Assembly (NCBI RefSeq): GCF_000507185.2
Contig: NZ_AYTM02000002.1
Location: forward strand, 1,139,501 to 1,203,500
DNA length: 64,000 bases
DNA from: Pseudomonas syringae KCTC 12500
GTDB lineage: Bacteria; Pseudomonadota; Gammaproteobacteria; Pseudomonadales; Pseudomonadaceae
Reading direction: 5' to 3'
How positions within the stretch are numbered: position 1 is the first letter of the stretch; the number at the start of each line of letters is the position of its first letter. Below the pieces are notes generated by a model. It saw only the letters and a program-made list of their open reading frames with translations. It searched no databases and had not been told where the DNA came from. Position numbers and translations under genes: made by a program. Shown here piece after piece: positions 25,550 to 36,375 of this stretch.

Positions 25550-26230
25550 TTACCTTTTACGTAGGACATAGACTCGCCACATGGCGTACATGGGCAGGAA
25601 ATCCATTCGGTTCTGAATGCGAAATCCTGCCTGCTCAAATTCGGTTTCTGCGGTAACAACAGGTAACACAAAACGATTCTGGTAACTTTCCCGCCCGTTT
25701 TTTTGCTGGCGCTTGTTCTCGAGGCGCGCACGCTTCCATGCCTTGAAATTGCCATCCACCCAGAGGGAGACGATCACGCTGTCACGGGTTACGCGTTGAA
25801 ACTCGCGCAATAGAGCCATCCGGTCGCTGGACTGACCGACGTGGTGCAACAAGCGCATGCAGAAGATGCTGTCTACTGCGTTATCAGGCAGGTCGATGGC
25901 AAAGGCAGATGTCTGCAAAGGTTGTACCCTTTTTACAACGTCTGCCGGCTGCGAGGCACAGGCGGTACTGAGCATGTCTGCAGAGTTATCGGCACCGATG
26001 ATCGAGCGGTTCGGCTTCTCGGCCAATAGCGGCCAGAAGCGTCCAGCACCACAAGGCAGGTCCAGCACCAGGCCTGGGTCCCCGGCCATGTGCAGCGCCT
26101 TTCTCGCCAGCTGTTCATCGCGGTGATGCGACAGCTTGCGCCAGATACCGTCCTGATGCTTTTCGAGGTACTGGCGGGCGTGTGTCTTGTCGTACTTTCG
26201 GGAAAACTCGAGTTCGATGCGATCGCTCAT
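25550..26230 (-). CDS. Class I SAM-dependent methyltransferase
   Basis: 226-residue methyltransferase with motif I LDLPCGAGRF and a following DNS acidic loop for S-adenosylmethionine, and post-I DSIFCMRLLHH. The target is unknown, but the place between colRS and the LPS-kinase gene suggests an envelope or LPS substrate. AGGAGC eight bases before the ATG at 26230 fixes the start. It is the first gene of a three-gene operon that a ColR-box-like site precedes. Confidence 0.83.
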   Translation of the reverse strand: MSDRIELEFSRKYDKTHARQYLEKHQDGIWRKLSHHRDEQLARKALHMAGDPGLVLDLPCGAGRFWPLLAEKPNRSIIGADNSADMLSTACASQPADVVKRVQPLQTSAFAIDLPDNAVDSIFCMRLLHHVGQSSDRMALLREFQRVTRDSVIVSLWVDGNFKAWKRARLENKRQQKNGRESYQNRFVLPVVTAETEFEQAGFRIQNRMDFLPMYAMWRVYVLRKR

Positions 26231-26298
26231 GAGAGCAGCTCCTGATGTTGATGGGCGCCAAATTAAAGGCACGGCCGTCACCGTCAGGTCATCTGAAT

Positions 26299-26314
26299 GT
26301 GAAAAAAATGTTAC
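26299..26314 (-). promoter_or_regulatory. ColR-box-like site for the methyltransferase/wapQ-like operon
   Basis: On the minus strand, GTAACATTTTTTTCAC fits the ColR box reported in P. putida (YYNASNNYTTTTTCAC) in all but its first base. It lies about 70 bp before the methyltransferase start. The downstream genes are the homologues of the known ColR target operon. Confidence 0.6.
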
Positions 26315-26430
26315 CTTTTAACGTCAGGTGTTTCGAGATTTTACAGAGAGTTAGAGGCCGTGTGTGGCCAATCGACGAAGTGCAGTCGATTGGCCGCTAC
26401 CCAATAAGGCCGGTCTACTCGAGAGAAAGG

Positions 26431-27720
26431 TCAGGGTTTGATCACGTTGAGCGTCACCTTGAACCGGCAACCATGGGGTTCCATTGGGGTGAGATCCACG
26501 CTCCATCCCTGATTGGTACAAATGCGCTGCACCAGTGACAGCCCGAGGCCCAGCCCCTCTCCGCGCTGCTCGTTGCCGCGTACGAAAGGCTCGAACATTG
26601 CCTCGCGCTTCTCCTCGGGAATGCCCACACCACTGTCTTCCACGGTGAAGCTTTCGGCGTGCAGGGTCAGCGCGATGAATCCGTGATCGGTGTAATGCAG
26701 CGCGTTGCGCAGCAAGTTGCCCATCACGGCATGCAGGAAGGTCGCGTTGTAACGAATATCGGACAGCTGGTCATCGGCAGGTGGCGTATAGGTCAACTGC
26801 AGCCCCTTGCTCTCTATCGGGTCACGCCACTGGGAGATCAATTGCTCGGCCACCCCGACCAGCGTGGCCTTGGGCGTCATGGCCGGGTCTTCGCGCTGGG
26901 TGCGAGCGAGCATCAGGAAGGTTTGCACCAGATCGCGCATTTCTTCGCAGGCACGGCCGATACGCTCGACCTGACGGCGGCCGCGCAAATCGAGCGCAGG
27001 GTTTTCCAGCAGTAGCTCACAAGAGCTGGCCAGCACCATCAATGGCGTACGCAGTTCATGGCTCACGTCGCTGGTGAACATGCGCTCACGAATCAGCGCC
27101 TGCCGCAAGCGACCCAATGTTGCATCGAAGGCCACCGCCAACTCGCCGACTTCGTCAGCGGCATAGTCGGGCGCCAATGGCGGAGCCAGTCCAAGCAGCT
27201 GGTCACGGTGGCGAACCTGCCGGGCCAGACGCACTACAGGCGCCATGACCCGGCGCGCCAGCACCCAGCCCAGAAACACCGCCAGTGCCAAGGCCAGAAC
27301 GAAACCGACCAGCACGACGGCGAACAGCACCCGCTCACGCTCTTCAAAATCGCTCTGATCCTGCAACAGGGCGTAATGCCGGCCATCCACCACCTCGATC
27401 ATGGCGTGGTAGGACAACGGCCCACGGAACACCTCATGGAAACCTGGCTCAAGGTGACGAATATCCTTGGGCAGGTCGAAGTCGCCCGGACCATTGGTGA
27501 AATAGAACAACTGGTCGGGCTTGGGCCGGTGGCTCCAGTCGCTGACACTGTCCATCAGCATCAGACGGTTGAGGTCACCACCGAGGCCGGCGGAAATCAG
27601 CTTTTCTTCGACCAGGTGGACGGTGGAGATGATTCCGATGGCGAACGACCCGGCGACCAGTGCACTCATCAATGCAAAAGCAATGATGATCCGTTGCGCA
27701 AGACTCTGTTTAAACTCCAT
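26431..27720 (-). CDS. colS: Sensor histidine kinase ColS
   Basis: 429-residue membrane kinase. Two transmembrane helices (about 10-32 and 133-156) flank a periplasmic sensor of about 100 residues; a HAMP-like segment, HisKA with the phospho-accepting His in DVSHELRTPL, and HATPase_c with N-box NLLRNALHYT and GVGIPEE follow. ColS senses metal excess/envelope stress in pseudomonads. The start at 27720 overlaps the end of colR by 11 bp. It forms the ColRS pair with the neighbouring regulator. Confidence 0.88.
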   Translation of the reverse strand: MEFKQSLAQRIIIAFALMSALVAGSFAIGIISTVHLVEEKLISAGLGGDLNRLMLMDSVSDWSHRPKPDQLFYFTNGPGDFDLPKDIRHLEPGFHEVFRGPLSYHAMIEVVDGRHYALLQDQSDFEERERVLFAVVLVGFVLALALAVFLGWVLARRVMAPVVRLARQVRHRDQLLGLAPPLAPDYAADEVGELAVAFDATLGRLRQALIRERMFTSDVSHELRTPLMVLASSCELLLENPALDLRGRRQVERIGRACEEMRDLVQTFLMLARTQREDPAMTPKATLVGVAEQLISQWRDPIESKGLQLTYTPPADDQLSDIRYNATFLHAVMGNLLRNALHYTDHGFIALTLHAESFTVEDSGVGIPEEKREAMFEPFVRGNEQRGEGLGLGLSLVQRICTNQGWSVDLTPMEPHGCRFKVTLNVIKP

Positions 27721-28393
27721 CCCGGCCCTCGGCCAAGCGATAGCCCACGCCATGCACGGTCTGCAACAGCGGTTTGCCAAACGGTTTGTCGATCACCTGA
27801 CGCAACTGGTGCACATGGCTGCGCAGACTGTCGCTGTCCGGGCAGTCATCGCCCCACAGCGCTTCTTCGAGAATCTCGCGACGCAGCACGTGCGGGCTTT
27901 TCTGCATCAGTACGGCGAGCAGCTTGAGGCCGACCGGGTTGAGCTTGAGCATGCGCCCCTCACGCGTGACCTCGAGGGTGTCGAGGTCATAGACCAGATC
28001 AGCCACCTGCAAGGTACGCCGCCCGCCGCCTTGGGCACGACGCAATACCGCTTCGATCCGCGCGGCCAGCTCAGACAGGGCAAACGGCTTGAGCAGGTAG
28101 TCGTCAGCACCGGAGCGGAAGCCCTGCAGTCGGTCGTCCAGTTGATCGCGGGCGGTGAGCATGATGACCGGCGTGTCCCGCCGGGCATCTTCGCGCAGGC
28201 GCTTGCACAAGGTGTAGCCGTCAATACCGGGCAGCATGATGTCGAGAACGATCAGGTCGTAGTGCTCGGTGGCTGCCAGATGCAGTCCTGAGAGGCCATC
28301 CTGGGCGCAATCGACGGTATAGCCTTTCATGCCCAGGTAATCGGCCATGTTCGCCAGGATGTCGCGGTTGTCTTCAACCAGAAGAATTCGCAT
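27710..28393 (-). CDS. colR: Response regulator ColR
   Basis: 227-residue OmpR-type regulator: receiver domain with acidic pocket ED near residues 7-8, phospho-Asp in LIVLDIMLPG and Lys in LLKPF, then a winged-helix DNA-binding domain ending QTVHGVGYRLAE. ColR activates LPS and membrane genes through boxes ending TTTTTCAC. Two such sites flank this locus. The start at 28393 is MRILLVEDNRD. It overlaps colS by 11 bp. Confidence 0.9.
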   Translation of the reverse strand: MRILLVEDNRDILANMADYLGMKGYTVDCAQDGLSGLHLAATEHYDLIVLDIMLPGIDGYTLCKRLREDARRDTPVIMLTARDQLDDRLQGFRSGADDYLLKPFALSELAARIEAVLRRAQGGGRRTLQVADLVYDLDTLEVTREGRMLKLNPVGLKLLAVLMQKSPHVLRREILEEALWGDDCPDSDSLRSHVHQLRQVIDKPFGKPLLQTVHGVGYRLAEGRDGV

Positions 28394-28467
28394 AAAACAC
28401 TCTCGTATGCAGTTTGGGCTGGCGCAGCTTAAGACGAAGTGGGCGTGAGGGCCAGCGCCGAAATGGC

Positions 28468-28483
28468 ATGACGTTTTTTTCAC
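28468..28483 (+). promoter_or_regulatory. ColR-box-like site upstream of the PAP2 phosphatase gene
   Basis: ATGACGTTTTTTTCAC matches the ColR consensus YYNASNNYTTTTTCAC except at the first base, 88 bp before the PAP2 gene and 75 bp upstream of colR in the shared divergent region. It could serve either gene. Confidence 0.55.
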
Positions 28484-28570
28484 CTATGATTCATAAGGCT
28501 CATGACACACTTTGAGACGAACCGTCGCACACAATAATCGCGGCATGCCCTTCAAAGATCTGGATTCGAT

Positions 28571-29311
28571 ATGTCGAAAACCGTCGCCCCACCCTACTCC
28601 CGTTCGATCAACCCGTGGATTTACCTGGGTATCCCTGTCGCCGTAGCGCTGATCCTCATGCTGCTTGAACTGACGTCACTGGACATGGACATCGCCAAGC
28701 TGGCCTTCGATCCGGTCAGCGGACAGTTCATCGGCAGGCACAGTTATTTTCTCGAAGACGTTCTCCACGACCGCGCCAAACAGCTGGTCATGGTGTTCGG
28801 CGCGGTGGCGATGATCGGCTTTGCGGCTTCCTTCAAAGTACAGCGCCTGATCCCGTGGCGCAGGGAGTTGGGTTGCCTGGTGCTGTCCATGGCGCTTTCA
28901 ACCGCCTTCGTTACCCCGGTGAAAGTGGTGACGTCAGTGCAGTGCCCCTGGAGCCTGAAAGAATTCGGTGGTCAGGAAACCTACAGCGAACTGTTGAGCC
29001 CACGCCCTGCGACCGATAAACCGGGACGCTGCTGGCCGGGCGGTCATGCGGCGACCGGCTTTACCCTGTTCTCGCTGTTCTTCGCTTTTCGCGACCGTCG
29101 TCCACGGATGGCAAAAATGGGCCTGGCTCTGGCGTTCGGCCTTGGAACGGTGTTCTCTGTCGGGCGGATGCTGCAAGGTGCGCACTTCTTTTCCCATAAC
29201 ATCTGGACCGCAGTGTTCTGCTGGCTGATCTGTCTGGGGGTTTATTACTTCGTGCTTTACCGCCCCGAACCCAAGGGTCTCGATAACAGCAAAGTACAAC
29301 CGACGCATTGA
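28571..29311 (+). CDS. PAP2 family membrane phosphatase
   Basis: 246-residue multi-pass membrane protein with PAP2-type motifs: PGGHAATGF and the final GRMLQGAHFFSHNIW. The first motif (K-x6-RP) is not obvious in its usual form. Substrates of the family are lipid phosphates or undecaprenyl pyrophosphate, and some relatives act on lipid A. It is divergent from colR and preceded by a ColR-box-like site, so it may adjust membrane lipids under ColRS control. Confidence 0.78.
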   Translation: MSKTVAPPYSRSINPWIYLGIPVAVALILMLLELTSLDMDIAKLAFDPVSGQFIGRHSYFLEDVLHDRAKQLVMVFGAVAMIGFAASFKVQRLIPWRRELGCLVLSMALSTAFVTPVKVVTSVQCPWSLKEFGGQETYSELLSPRPATDKPGRCWPGGHAATGFTLFSLFFAFRDRRPRMAKMGLALAFGLGTVFSVGRMLQGAHFFSHNIWTAVFCWLICLGVYYFVLYRPEPKGLDNSKVQPTH

Positions 29312-29332
29312 TTGATCGGACACAAAGACCAT

Positions 29333-29363
29333 AAAAAAACCCCGCACAAGGCGGGGTTTTTTA
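29333..29363. terminator. Bidirectional terminator between PAP2 and groEL
   Basis: Stem AAAAAACCCCGC / GCGGGGTTTTTT with the loop ACAAG, flanked by A and T runs on both strands. It ends the PAP2 gene on the plus strand and groEL on the minus strand. Confidence 0.9.
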
Positions 29364-29391
29364 TGGGTGTAACGCTGGGGGTAAAGCTGGC

Positions 29392-31071
<1,680 letters not shown>

Positions 31072-31084
31072 TCAGCGGGAGCAC

Positions 31085-31378
31085 TCAGCCTTCGACGACA
31101 GCAAGAATCTCGTTCTCGCTCATCACCAGCAGGTCTTCGCCGTCTACTTTCACTGTGTTGCTGCCGGAATAAGGGCCGAACACAACCTTGTCACCCACTT
31201 TCACAGCCAGCGCACGTACTTCGCCGTTGTCCAGCACGCGGCCGGTACCCACAGCAACGATCTCGCCGCGGTTAGGCTTTTCAGCAGCCGAACCTGGCAG
31301 AACGATACCGCCGGCAGTTTTCGTTTCTTCTTCACTGCGACGGATGACGACGCGGTCATGCAGAGGACGAAGCTTCAT
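31085..31378 (-). CDS. groES: Co-chaperonin GroES
   Basis: 97-residue co-chaperonin that caps Gro[16 protein letters not shown], the mobile loop [11 protein letters not shown] and [19 protein letters not shown] are diagnostic. ATG at 31378 is preceded by AGGAG. First gene of the groESL operon, with a heat-shock-like promoter upstream. Confidence 0.97.
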   Translation of the reverse strand: MKLRPLHDRVVIRRSEEETKTAGGIVLPGSAAEKPNRGEIVAVGTGRVLDNGEVRALAVKVGDKVVFGPYSGSNTVKVDGEDLLVMSENEILAVVEG

Positions 31379-31518
31379 TGTCGATCTCCTGATTATGTTT
31401 GTTTGATCGTCCGGTGAGTGCACCGGCCGGTTTAAATCCGGACTTGCCGGTTACGGTTCGACGCGCGAACCGCAGAATACGGTCTGGCCTTCAGGCCAGA
31501 AACCTTGCGGTGACCCAT

Positions 31519-31546
31519 ACATAAGGGCGAGCAAAGTGATTACAAG
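31519..31546 (-). promoter_or_regulatory. Sigma-32-like promoter of groESL
   Basis: On the minus strand, CTTGTAA and CCCTTATGT are separated by 12 bp, near the sigma-32 pattern CTTGAAA-N12-CCCCATNT. It lies about 150 bp before groES. A partial match supported by the gene it precedes. Confidence 0.4.
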
Positions 31547-31584
31547 TCTTGGGTAGAAATTTTTTACACCCGAACCGGCTGGTC

Positions 31585-31614
31585 AAAACGAACGCGGCAC
31601 CCTGAGGTGCCGCG
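31585..31614 (-). terminator. Terminator after fxsA
   Basis: Perfect 9-bp stem CGCGGCACC / GGTGCCGCG with a 4-nt loop, followed on the minus strand by TTCGTTTT. It separates fxsA from the groESL promoter. Confidence 0.75.
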
Positions 31615-31634
31615 CTGCCGGGGGGTGTGGAAGA

Positions 31635-32129
31635 TTACTTGTCGCGATGCTCGAACTCGCCTTCGATGACGTCGGGCTCGCGGGTAGGCTGGTGAATCGC
31701 CGTCGGGCGATGACTCGACGCGCCCTGATTGGCAGGTGTCTGCAAATCATCGGCGAAGGCCCGCTGACGCATGGCCTGATCCTGGGCGCGCTGGCGGACC
31801 TTGTTGATCAGCAGACGACGGGTGATCGGCAACAGGCAGATCACACCCAGAATGTCGCTGATGAAACCGGGCAACAGCAGCAGACCGCCGCCCACGGCAA
31901 CCATCAGGCCTTCGAGCATTTCCTGGGCAGGCAACTCGCCACGCGCCAGGCTTTCGCGTGCACGCAGCGCCGTCGCGAAACCGGCCACGCGCATCACGAA
32001 CAAGCCGAGCATCGACGTCGCGACGACCAGCAGAAAGGTCCAGAGAAAGCCGATGGACATCCCGACACGAACCAGCAGAAACAGCTCAAGTACCGGGAAT
32101 AATAGAAACAGCAGCAAAAAAACACGCAT
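31635..32129 (-). CDS. fxsA: FxsA family inner-membrane protein
   Basis: 164-residue membrane protein of the FxsA family (suppressor of F exclusion of phage T7 in E. coli). Three to four hydrophobic segments, including the N-terminal LLLFLLFPVLELFLLVRVG and GGGLLLLPGFISDILG, precede a polar C-tail that ends in acidic residues. ATG at 32129 is preferred over an in-frame TTG one codon earlier. Function in Pseudomonas is unknown; it often sits next to groESL. Confidence 0.85.
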   Translation of the reverse strand: MRVFLLLFLLFPVLELFLLVRVGMSIGFLWTFLLVVATSMLGLFVMRVAGFATALRARESLARGELPAQEMLEGLMVAVGGGLLLLPGFISDILGVICLLPITRRLLINKVRQRAQDQAMRQRAFADDLQTPANQGASSHRPTAIHQPTREPDVIEGEFEHRDK

Positions 32130-32407
32130 CAAATGAGTTCCTCAAGGGAAGAATGCCTTCCGAGTAGACCGTATGTGATGTCAGAAGGTCGTTAATTCAA
32201 GCTCCCTGCATCTGGCTTACCGCTAAATTATGCGCACAAGTGAGCTGAACCAGGCCTTCACAAACGTGTGTCGGTGTATTTCAGGGCCAGGCGGCCCGCC
32301 CGAGACGAACGGGTAAAAACAGCCTATAACGTGCTCTGGCTATGGCATAAGCACTCGCAACCCGCCAGTGATGCCATGGAAACGATCAACTGTGATTGGG
32401 CACGCAT

Positions 32408-33166
32408 ATGGAATTGAAAGACAAGCTGATAATCATCACCGGCGGCTGCCAGGGGCTGGGCAGAGCCATGGCCGAATACCTGGCCGGCAAAGGCGCCAAC
32501 CTGGCGCTGCTGGACCTCAATCAGGAGAAACTCGATCAGGCTGTCGCCGCCTGTGAAGCACTCGGGGTCAAGGCTCGCGCCTATCTGTGCAATGTTGCCA
32601 ATGAAGAACAGGTCGTCGATACGGTCAGCAAGGTCGCCGAGGATTTCGGCACCATTCATGGCCTGGTCAACAACGCTGGCATTCTGCGTGACGGCCTGCT
32701 GGTCAAGGTCAAGGATGGCGAGATGACCAAACTGAGCCTTGCGCAATGGCAGGCAGTGATCGACGTCAACCTGACCGGCGTATTCCTTTGCACCCGCGAA
32801 GTGGCGGCGAAAATGATCGAGCAGAAGAGCCAGGGCGCGATCATCAATATCTCGTCGATTTCACGTGCGGGGAATATCGGACAGACCAACTACTCGGCAG
32901 CCAAGGCCGGTGTGGCGGCTGCGACGGTTACCTGGGCAAGGGAACTGGCGCGCTACGGCATTCGAGTGGCAGGCGTGGCGCCGGGGTTCATTGAAACCGA
33001 AATGACCGGCAGCATGCGCCCCGAAGCACTGGAGAAGATGACCTCGGCGATCCCGCTCAAGCGCATGGGCAGACCGGACGAGATTGCACACTCGGTGGCT
33101 TATATTCTGGAAAACGATTATTACAGCGGACGCATCCTTGAGCTGGATGGCGCAATGCGAATCTAG
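32408..33166 (+). CDS. SDR family oxidoreductase (FabG-like)
   Basis: 252-residue classical short-chain dehydrogenase. NAD(P)-binding TGGCQGLG (residues 10-17), NNAG (about 86-89), catalytic Ser in NISSIS, and YSAAK (Tyr-Lys). It is close to FabG-type 3-oxoacyl-ACP reductases, but gene context (alone between fxsA and a DUF481 gene) gives no fatty-acid link. The ATG at 32408 has only a weak ribosome-binding site. The Rossmann start [13 protein letters not shown] fits. Confidence 0.85.
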   Translation: MELKDKLIIITGGCQGLGRAMAEYLAGKGANLALLDLNQEKLDQAVAACEALGVKARAYLCNVANEEQVVDTVSKVAEDFGTIHGLVNNAGILRDGLLVKVKDGEMTKLSLAQWQAVIDVNLTGVFLCTREVAAKMIEQKSQGAIINISSISRAGNIGQTNYSAAKAGVAAATVTWARELARYGIRVAGVAPGFIETEMTGSMRPEALEKMTSAIPLKRMGRPDEIAHSVAYILENDYYSGRILELDGAMRI

Positions 33167-33182
33167 TCAGCCCGTAAAAGCA

Positions 33183-33213
33183 GCAGGCGACGCACAGGGT
33201 GTGCGTCGCCTGC
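33183..33213. terminator. 13-bp hairpin between convergent genes
   Basis: Perfect stem GCAGGCGACGCAC / GTGCGTCGCCTGC around loop AGGGT, lying between the convergent SDR and DUF481 genes. The T-run is missing, so it may act as a weak terminator or mRNA end stabiliser. Confidence 0.5.
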
Positions 33214-33220
33214 CCTTCGC

Positions 33221-34228
33221 TTACCAGCTTACGCCGAAGCCAGCGGTGTAGCGTGTCTTGTCGACATCGCCATTGCTCGAACCACTGATGACGTTCTTCT
33301 CGGCTTTCAGGTTAAGCGACGCCCAGTCGGTCACCTTGTAACGCAGCCCCGCTTCGACATCCAGCGAGTAGTCGGCGACGGCACTCAGCGGTTTGCCCAG
33401 CTCGCCGTTGGTGAAGAACTCGACCTTCTTGCCGATCAGGTAGCGGTTGTAATCCCAGGTGCCGGCAACGGAATAGAAGTTTTCCTTCTCGTCGTTGGAG
33501 AACTCGAAATCGGTACGGTTGAGCAGCGCACCGACCTTGAATGCACCCAGTTCGTCATCCCACAGCTGGTAACCTGGACCGGTACCGACTACGCGCTGAC
33601 GAGACAGATCCTCGACCTTGTCGCGTTTGTAGCTGACGCGACCGTCCCAGAAGAATTTCTCGGTCAGGAAGCGGTCCAGCGAGTACTCGGCGCTCCAGTT
33701 GTCAGTGCCGACTACGTCGTCGGTGGTCTCGCGGTTGTAATCGCCCTTGGCGTTGTGACGCCAGTCGCCATGGCGAGCCGAGGTCTTGAAGGCGACGTTG
33801 TAATCATTGGTATCGTTTTCGGCCTGCTGGAAATCCAGCGCCGCATCGATGTTGCCTTTCCAGACAAGATCCGTGATAACCGGCTTGGGCTTGATGATCT
33901 GATGGATACTTGCCAGCTCGACAGTCTTGGGTGCATCGCCATTGGCCAGCACGACCTTGCCATCATCCGCTGCCTGCAGCGAATTGGAGACTTCGCCGCC
34001 ATGCTCATCTTGCTTGACCAACAACGGCTGATCGCTTTTCAGGGTCTTGACCTGCTTCCAGTCCAGTGCGATAGCGCCACCGTATTCGGTCTGCAGCAAT
34101 AATTTGCCGCCGTCGAACACCTTGATTGTGCCGGTCAGACGGTCGCCATTCTTCAACCAGACGGTATCGGCAAGCAATGGAGTGGAAACAGCGGTGATTG
34201 CAAGGCACAACAGGGTTCTGGACAACAT
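33221..34228 (-). CDS. DUF481 family outer-membrane-like protein
   Basis: 335-residue exported protein. A signal peptide (to PLLA-DTVW) precedes an N-terminal segment with WLKNGDRLTGTIKVFDGGKLLL, then a DUF481 beta-rich domain ending AGFGVSW, with alternating pattern suggesting a beta-barrel in the outer membrane. Function unknown. Confidence 0.78.
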   Translation of the reverse strand: MLSRTLLCLAITAVSTPLLADTVWLKNGDRLTGTIKVFDGGKLLLQTEYGGAIALDWKQVKTLKSDQPLLVKQDEHGGEVSNSLQAADDGKVVLANGDAPKTVELASIHQIIKPKPVITDLVWKGNIDAALDFQQAENDTNDYNVAFKTSARHGDWRHNAKGDYNRETTDDVVGTDNWSAEYSLDRFLTEKFFWDGRVSYKRDKVEDLSRQRVVGTGPGYQLWDDELGAFKVGALLNRTDFEFSNDEKENFYSVAGTWDYNRYLIGKKVEFFTNGELGKPLSAVADYSLDVEAGLRYKVTDWASLNLKAEKNVISGSSNGDVDKTRYTAGFGVSW

Positions 34229-34385
34229 AAGCGATAACTAGGCTCTGTAAGGCGGGAATCAGGCATTTTCCTGCGGGGAGGTGTCGGTGCGATCCATGTA
34301 CCATCAAGCACGGTGGTAACTGACAGCCCGGAGAAGCAAAAGTTCAGCGAACAGCAATCAATAGCGTTTTATACAGGATTATCGC

Positions 34386-34742
34386 GTGGCAGACTCGGAC
34401 TTGACATTACTTTACCCGGCAGGACAATCGCCGAACGAGGCGCGACGCACCGCCCTATACCTGACGATGGCGCAGATACCGGAAGGCAAAGTGGTCGCCT
34501 ACGGGCAACTCGCCGAACTGGCCGGCCTGGGCCGAGCTGCACGCTGGGTGGGTCGTACGTTGAGCCAGTTGCCGGGCGGTTCTTCGCTGCCCTGGCATAG
34601 GGTTTTGGGCGCCGGAGGTCGGCTCAGTCTGCCGCCTGGCAGCGTTTCCGGTGACGAACAACGGGCACGTTTACGCGCCGAGGGCGTCACCATTGTGAAT
34701 AATCGGGTTGATATGCAGCGCCATGGCTGGCGTCCCCTATAG
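34386..34742 (+). CDS. Alkyltransferase-like protein (ATL, MGMT family)
   Basis: 118-residue relative of O6-alkylguanine-DNA alkyltransferases. The active-site motif is PWHRV, with Trp where true MGMT enzymes have the acceptor Cys (PCHRV). It is therefore an ATL protein: it binds O6-alkylguanine in DNA and hands it to nucleotide excision repair, without transferring the alkyl group. It has the RTALYLTMAQIPEGKVVAYGQLAELAG DNA-binding helix. Start is GTG at 34386, with AGGA seven bases before. Confidence 0.88.
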   Translation: MADSDLTLLYPAGQSPNEARRTALYLTMAQIPEGKVVAYGQLAELAGLGRAARWVGRTLSQLPGGSSLPWHRVLGAGGRLSLPPGSVSGDEQRARLRAEGVTIVNNRVDMQRHGWRPL

Positions 34743-34796
34743 CACAGCGGTTAGAGTGCGCCCTTTGTTTTCGTAACCTGAGGCAGATTCCAGCCC

Positions 34797-36347
34797 ATGC
34801 CCCGTAAAACCTGGCGCGCCGCGCTCGCCGCATATGCCAGCCCGTCGACATTAGTGTTACTGCTGCTCGGATTCGCTGCGGGCATGCCTTATATGCTGGT
34901 CTTTTCGACATTGTCCGTGTGGTTGCGCGAAGCCGGTGTCGCGCGCGAGACCATCGGCTATGCGAGCCTGATCGGCCTTGCCTACGCCTTTAAATGGGTC
35001 TGGTCGCCATTGCTCGACCAATGGCGCCTGCCCCTGCTTGGCAAACTGGGACGTCGTCGGTCCTGGCTGGTGCTGTCCCAGAGCCTGGTGATTCTGGGCC
35101 TGATCGGCATGGGCTTCTGCGACCCGCAAAAGCATCTCTCGTGGCTGATCGCGATTGCCGTGGTGGTCGCCTTCTCGTCAGCCACGCAAGACATCGCCAT
35201 TGACGCCTATCGCCTGGAAATTGCCCAGGACACCCAACAGGCTGCCCTGGCCGCCAGCTACATGTCCGGCTACCGGGTCGCTGCACTGCTGGCGACAGCG
35301 GGTGCACTGTATTTCGCCGAGGGCTTCGGCTCTACAGGCTTTGCCTACAAGCATTCAGCGTGGACCGGCACTTATGTGCTGTTCGGGCTGCTGATGCTGC
35401 CCGCCCTGGTCACCACACTGATCATGCGCGAGCCGCCGGTGCCGCTGCGCACCCAACTGTCGGCAGCGCGCTATGGCTTTACGCACCAGTTGGCCTCGGT
35501 GTTCGTGCTGATTGTGTTGCTGGTCTCAGTACCGGCGATGTTTACCCAGCTTTACAATACCGACTTCGCCAGTGTGCTGTTCAACGGCACCAGCTGGATG
35601 GACCTGTTGCTGGAAGACCGGGCGTTTTTACGCGCGATTCTCTACACGCTCCTGACCATCGCCTGCCTGTCCTCGATGGGTCGTCGCGGACTGGCACCGG
35701 TTCTCACCCCGATCAACGACTTCATCATGCGCTACCGCTGGCAGGCGCTGCTGTTGCTGGGCCTGATCGCGACCTACCGGATGTCGGACACGGTGATGGG
35801 GGTCATGGCCAACGTGTTCTACATCGACCAGGGCTTTACCAAGGACCAGATCGCCAGCGTCAGCAAAATCTTCGGCCTGATCATGACCCTGCTGGGCGCC
35901 GGTATCGGCGGGCTGCTGATCGTGCGCTTCGGCATCATGCCTATCCTGTTCATCGGCGGACTGGCCTCGGCTTCGACCAATATCCTGTTCCTGTTGCTGG
36001 CGGACATGGGCCCGAACGTGAAGATGCTGATCGTCACCATCTCGCTGGACAACCTCAGCTCGGGGCTGGCGACATCGGCGTTCGTCGCCTACCTGTCGAG
36101 CCTCACCAACCTGAAATTCTCTGCCACGCAATATGCCTTGCTCAGCTCCATCATGCTGCTGCTACCGCGCCTGCTGGGCGGCTATTCCGGTGTGGTGGTG
36201 GAAAAGTACGGCTACCACAACTTCTTCCTGATCACCGCGCTGCTGGGCATTCCGACGCTGGTGATGATCATCCTGCAATGGAACCGAGAGATACGCACGG
36301 CGAAGACCGAGCCGCCTCAAGAGGCTTCCGTTATCGACAAGCCCTGA
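34797..36347 (+). CDS. ampG: Muropeptide permease AmpG
   Basis: 516-residue MFS-fold permease, about 12-14 helices, that imports GlcNAc-anhydroMurNAc muropeptides into the cytoplasm for recycling and AmpC induction. AmpG marks are LGFAAGMPYMLVFSTLS-WLREAGV, GLAYAFKWVWSPLLD and ATQDIAIDAYRLE. Length exceeds the E. coli protein (about 490) slightly. The next gene begins after 28 bp and may share its transcript. Confidence 0.92.
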   Translation: MPRKTWRAALAAYASPSTLVLLLLGFAAGMPYMLVFSTLSVWLREAGVARETIGYASLIGLAYAFKWVWSPLLDQWRLPLLGKLGRRRSWLVLSQSLVILGLIGMGFCDPQKHLSWLIAIAVVVAFSSATQDIAIDAYRLEIAQDTQQAALAASYMSGYRVAALLATAGALYFAEGFGSTGFAYKHSAWTGTYVLFGLLMLPALVTTLIMREPPVPLRTQLSAARYGFTHQLASVFVLIVLLVSVPAMFTQLYNTDFASVLFNGTSWMDLLLEDRAFLRAILYTLLTIACLSSMGRRGLAPVLTPINDFIMRYRWQALLLLGLIATYRMSDTVMGVMANVFYIDQGFTKDQIASVSKIFGLIMTLLGAGIGGLLIVRFGIMPILFIGGLASASTNILFLLLADMGPNVKMLIVTISLDNLSSGLATSAFVAYLSSLTNLKFSATQYALLSSIMLLLPRLLGGYSGVVVEKYGYHNFFLITALLGIPTLVMIILQWNREIRTAKTEPPQEASVIDKP

Positions 36348-36375
36348 TCTCTGGCTACCTCATCAAGGAACAACA

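Noticed and set aside
34735..34795. tRNA-like string (TAGCACAGCGGTTAGAG resembles a D-arm) after the ATL gene
   Set aside because: No matching 7-bp acceptor stem, anticodon stem or TTCGA T-loop can be built. It is probably chance in the ampG leader.
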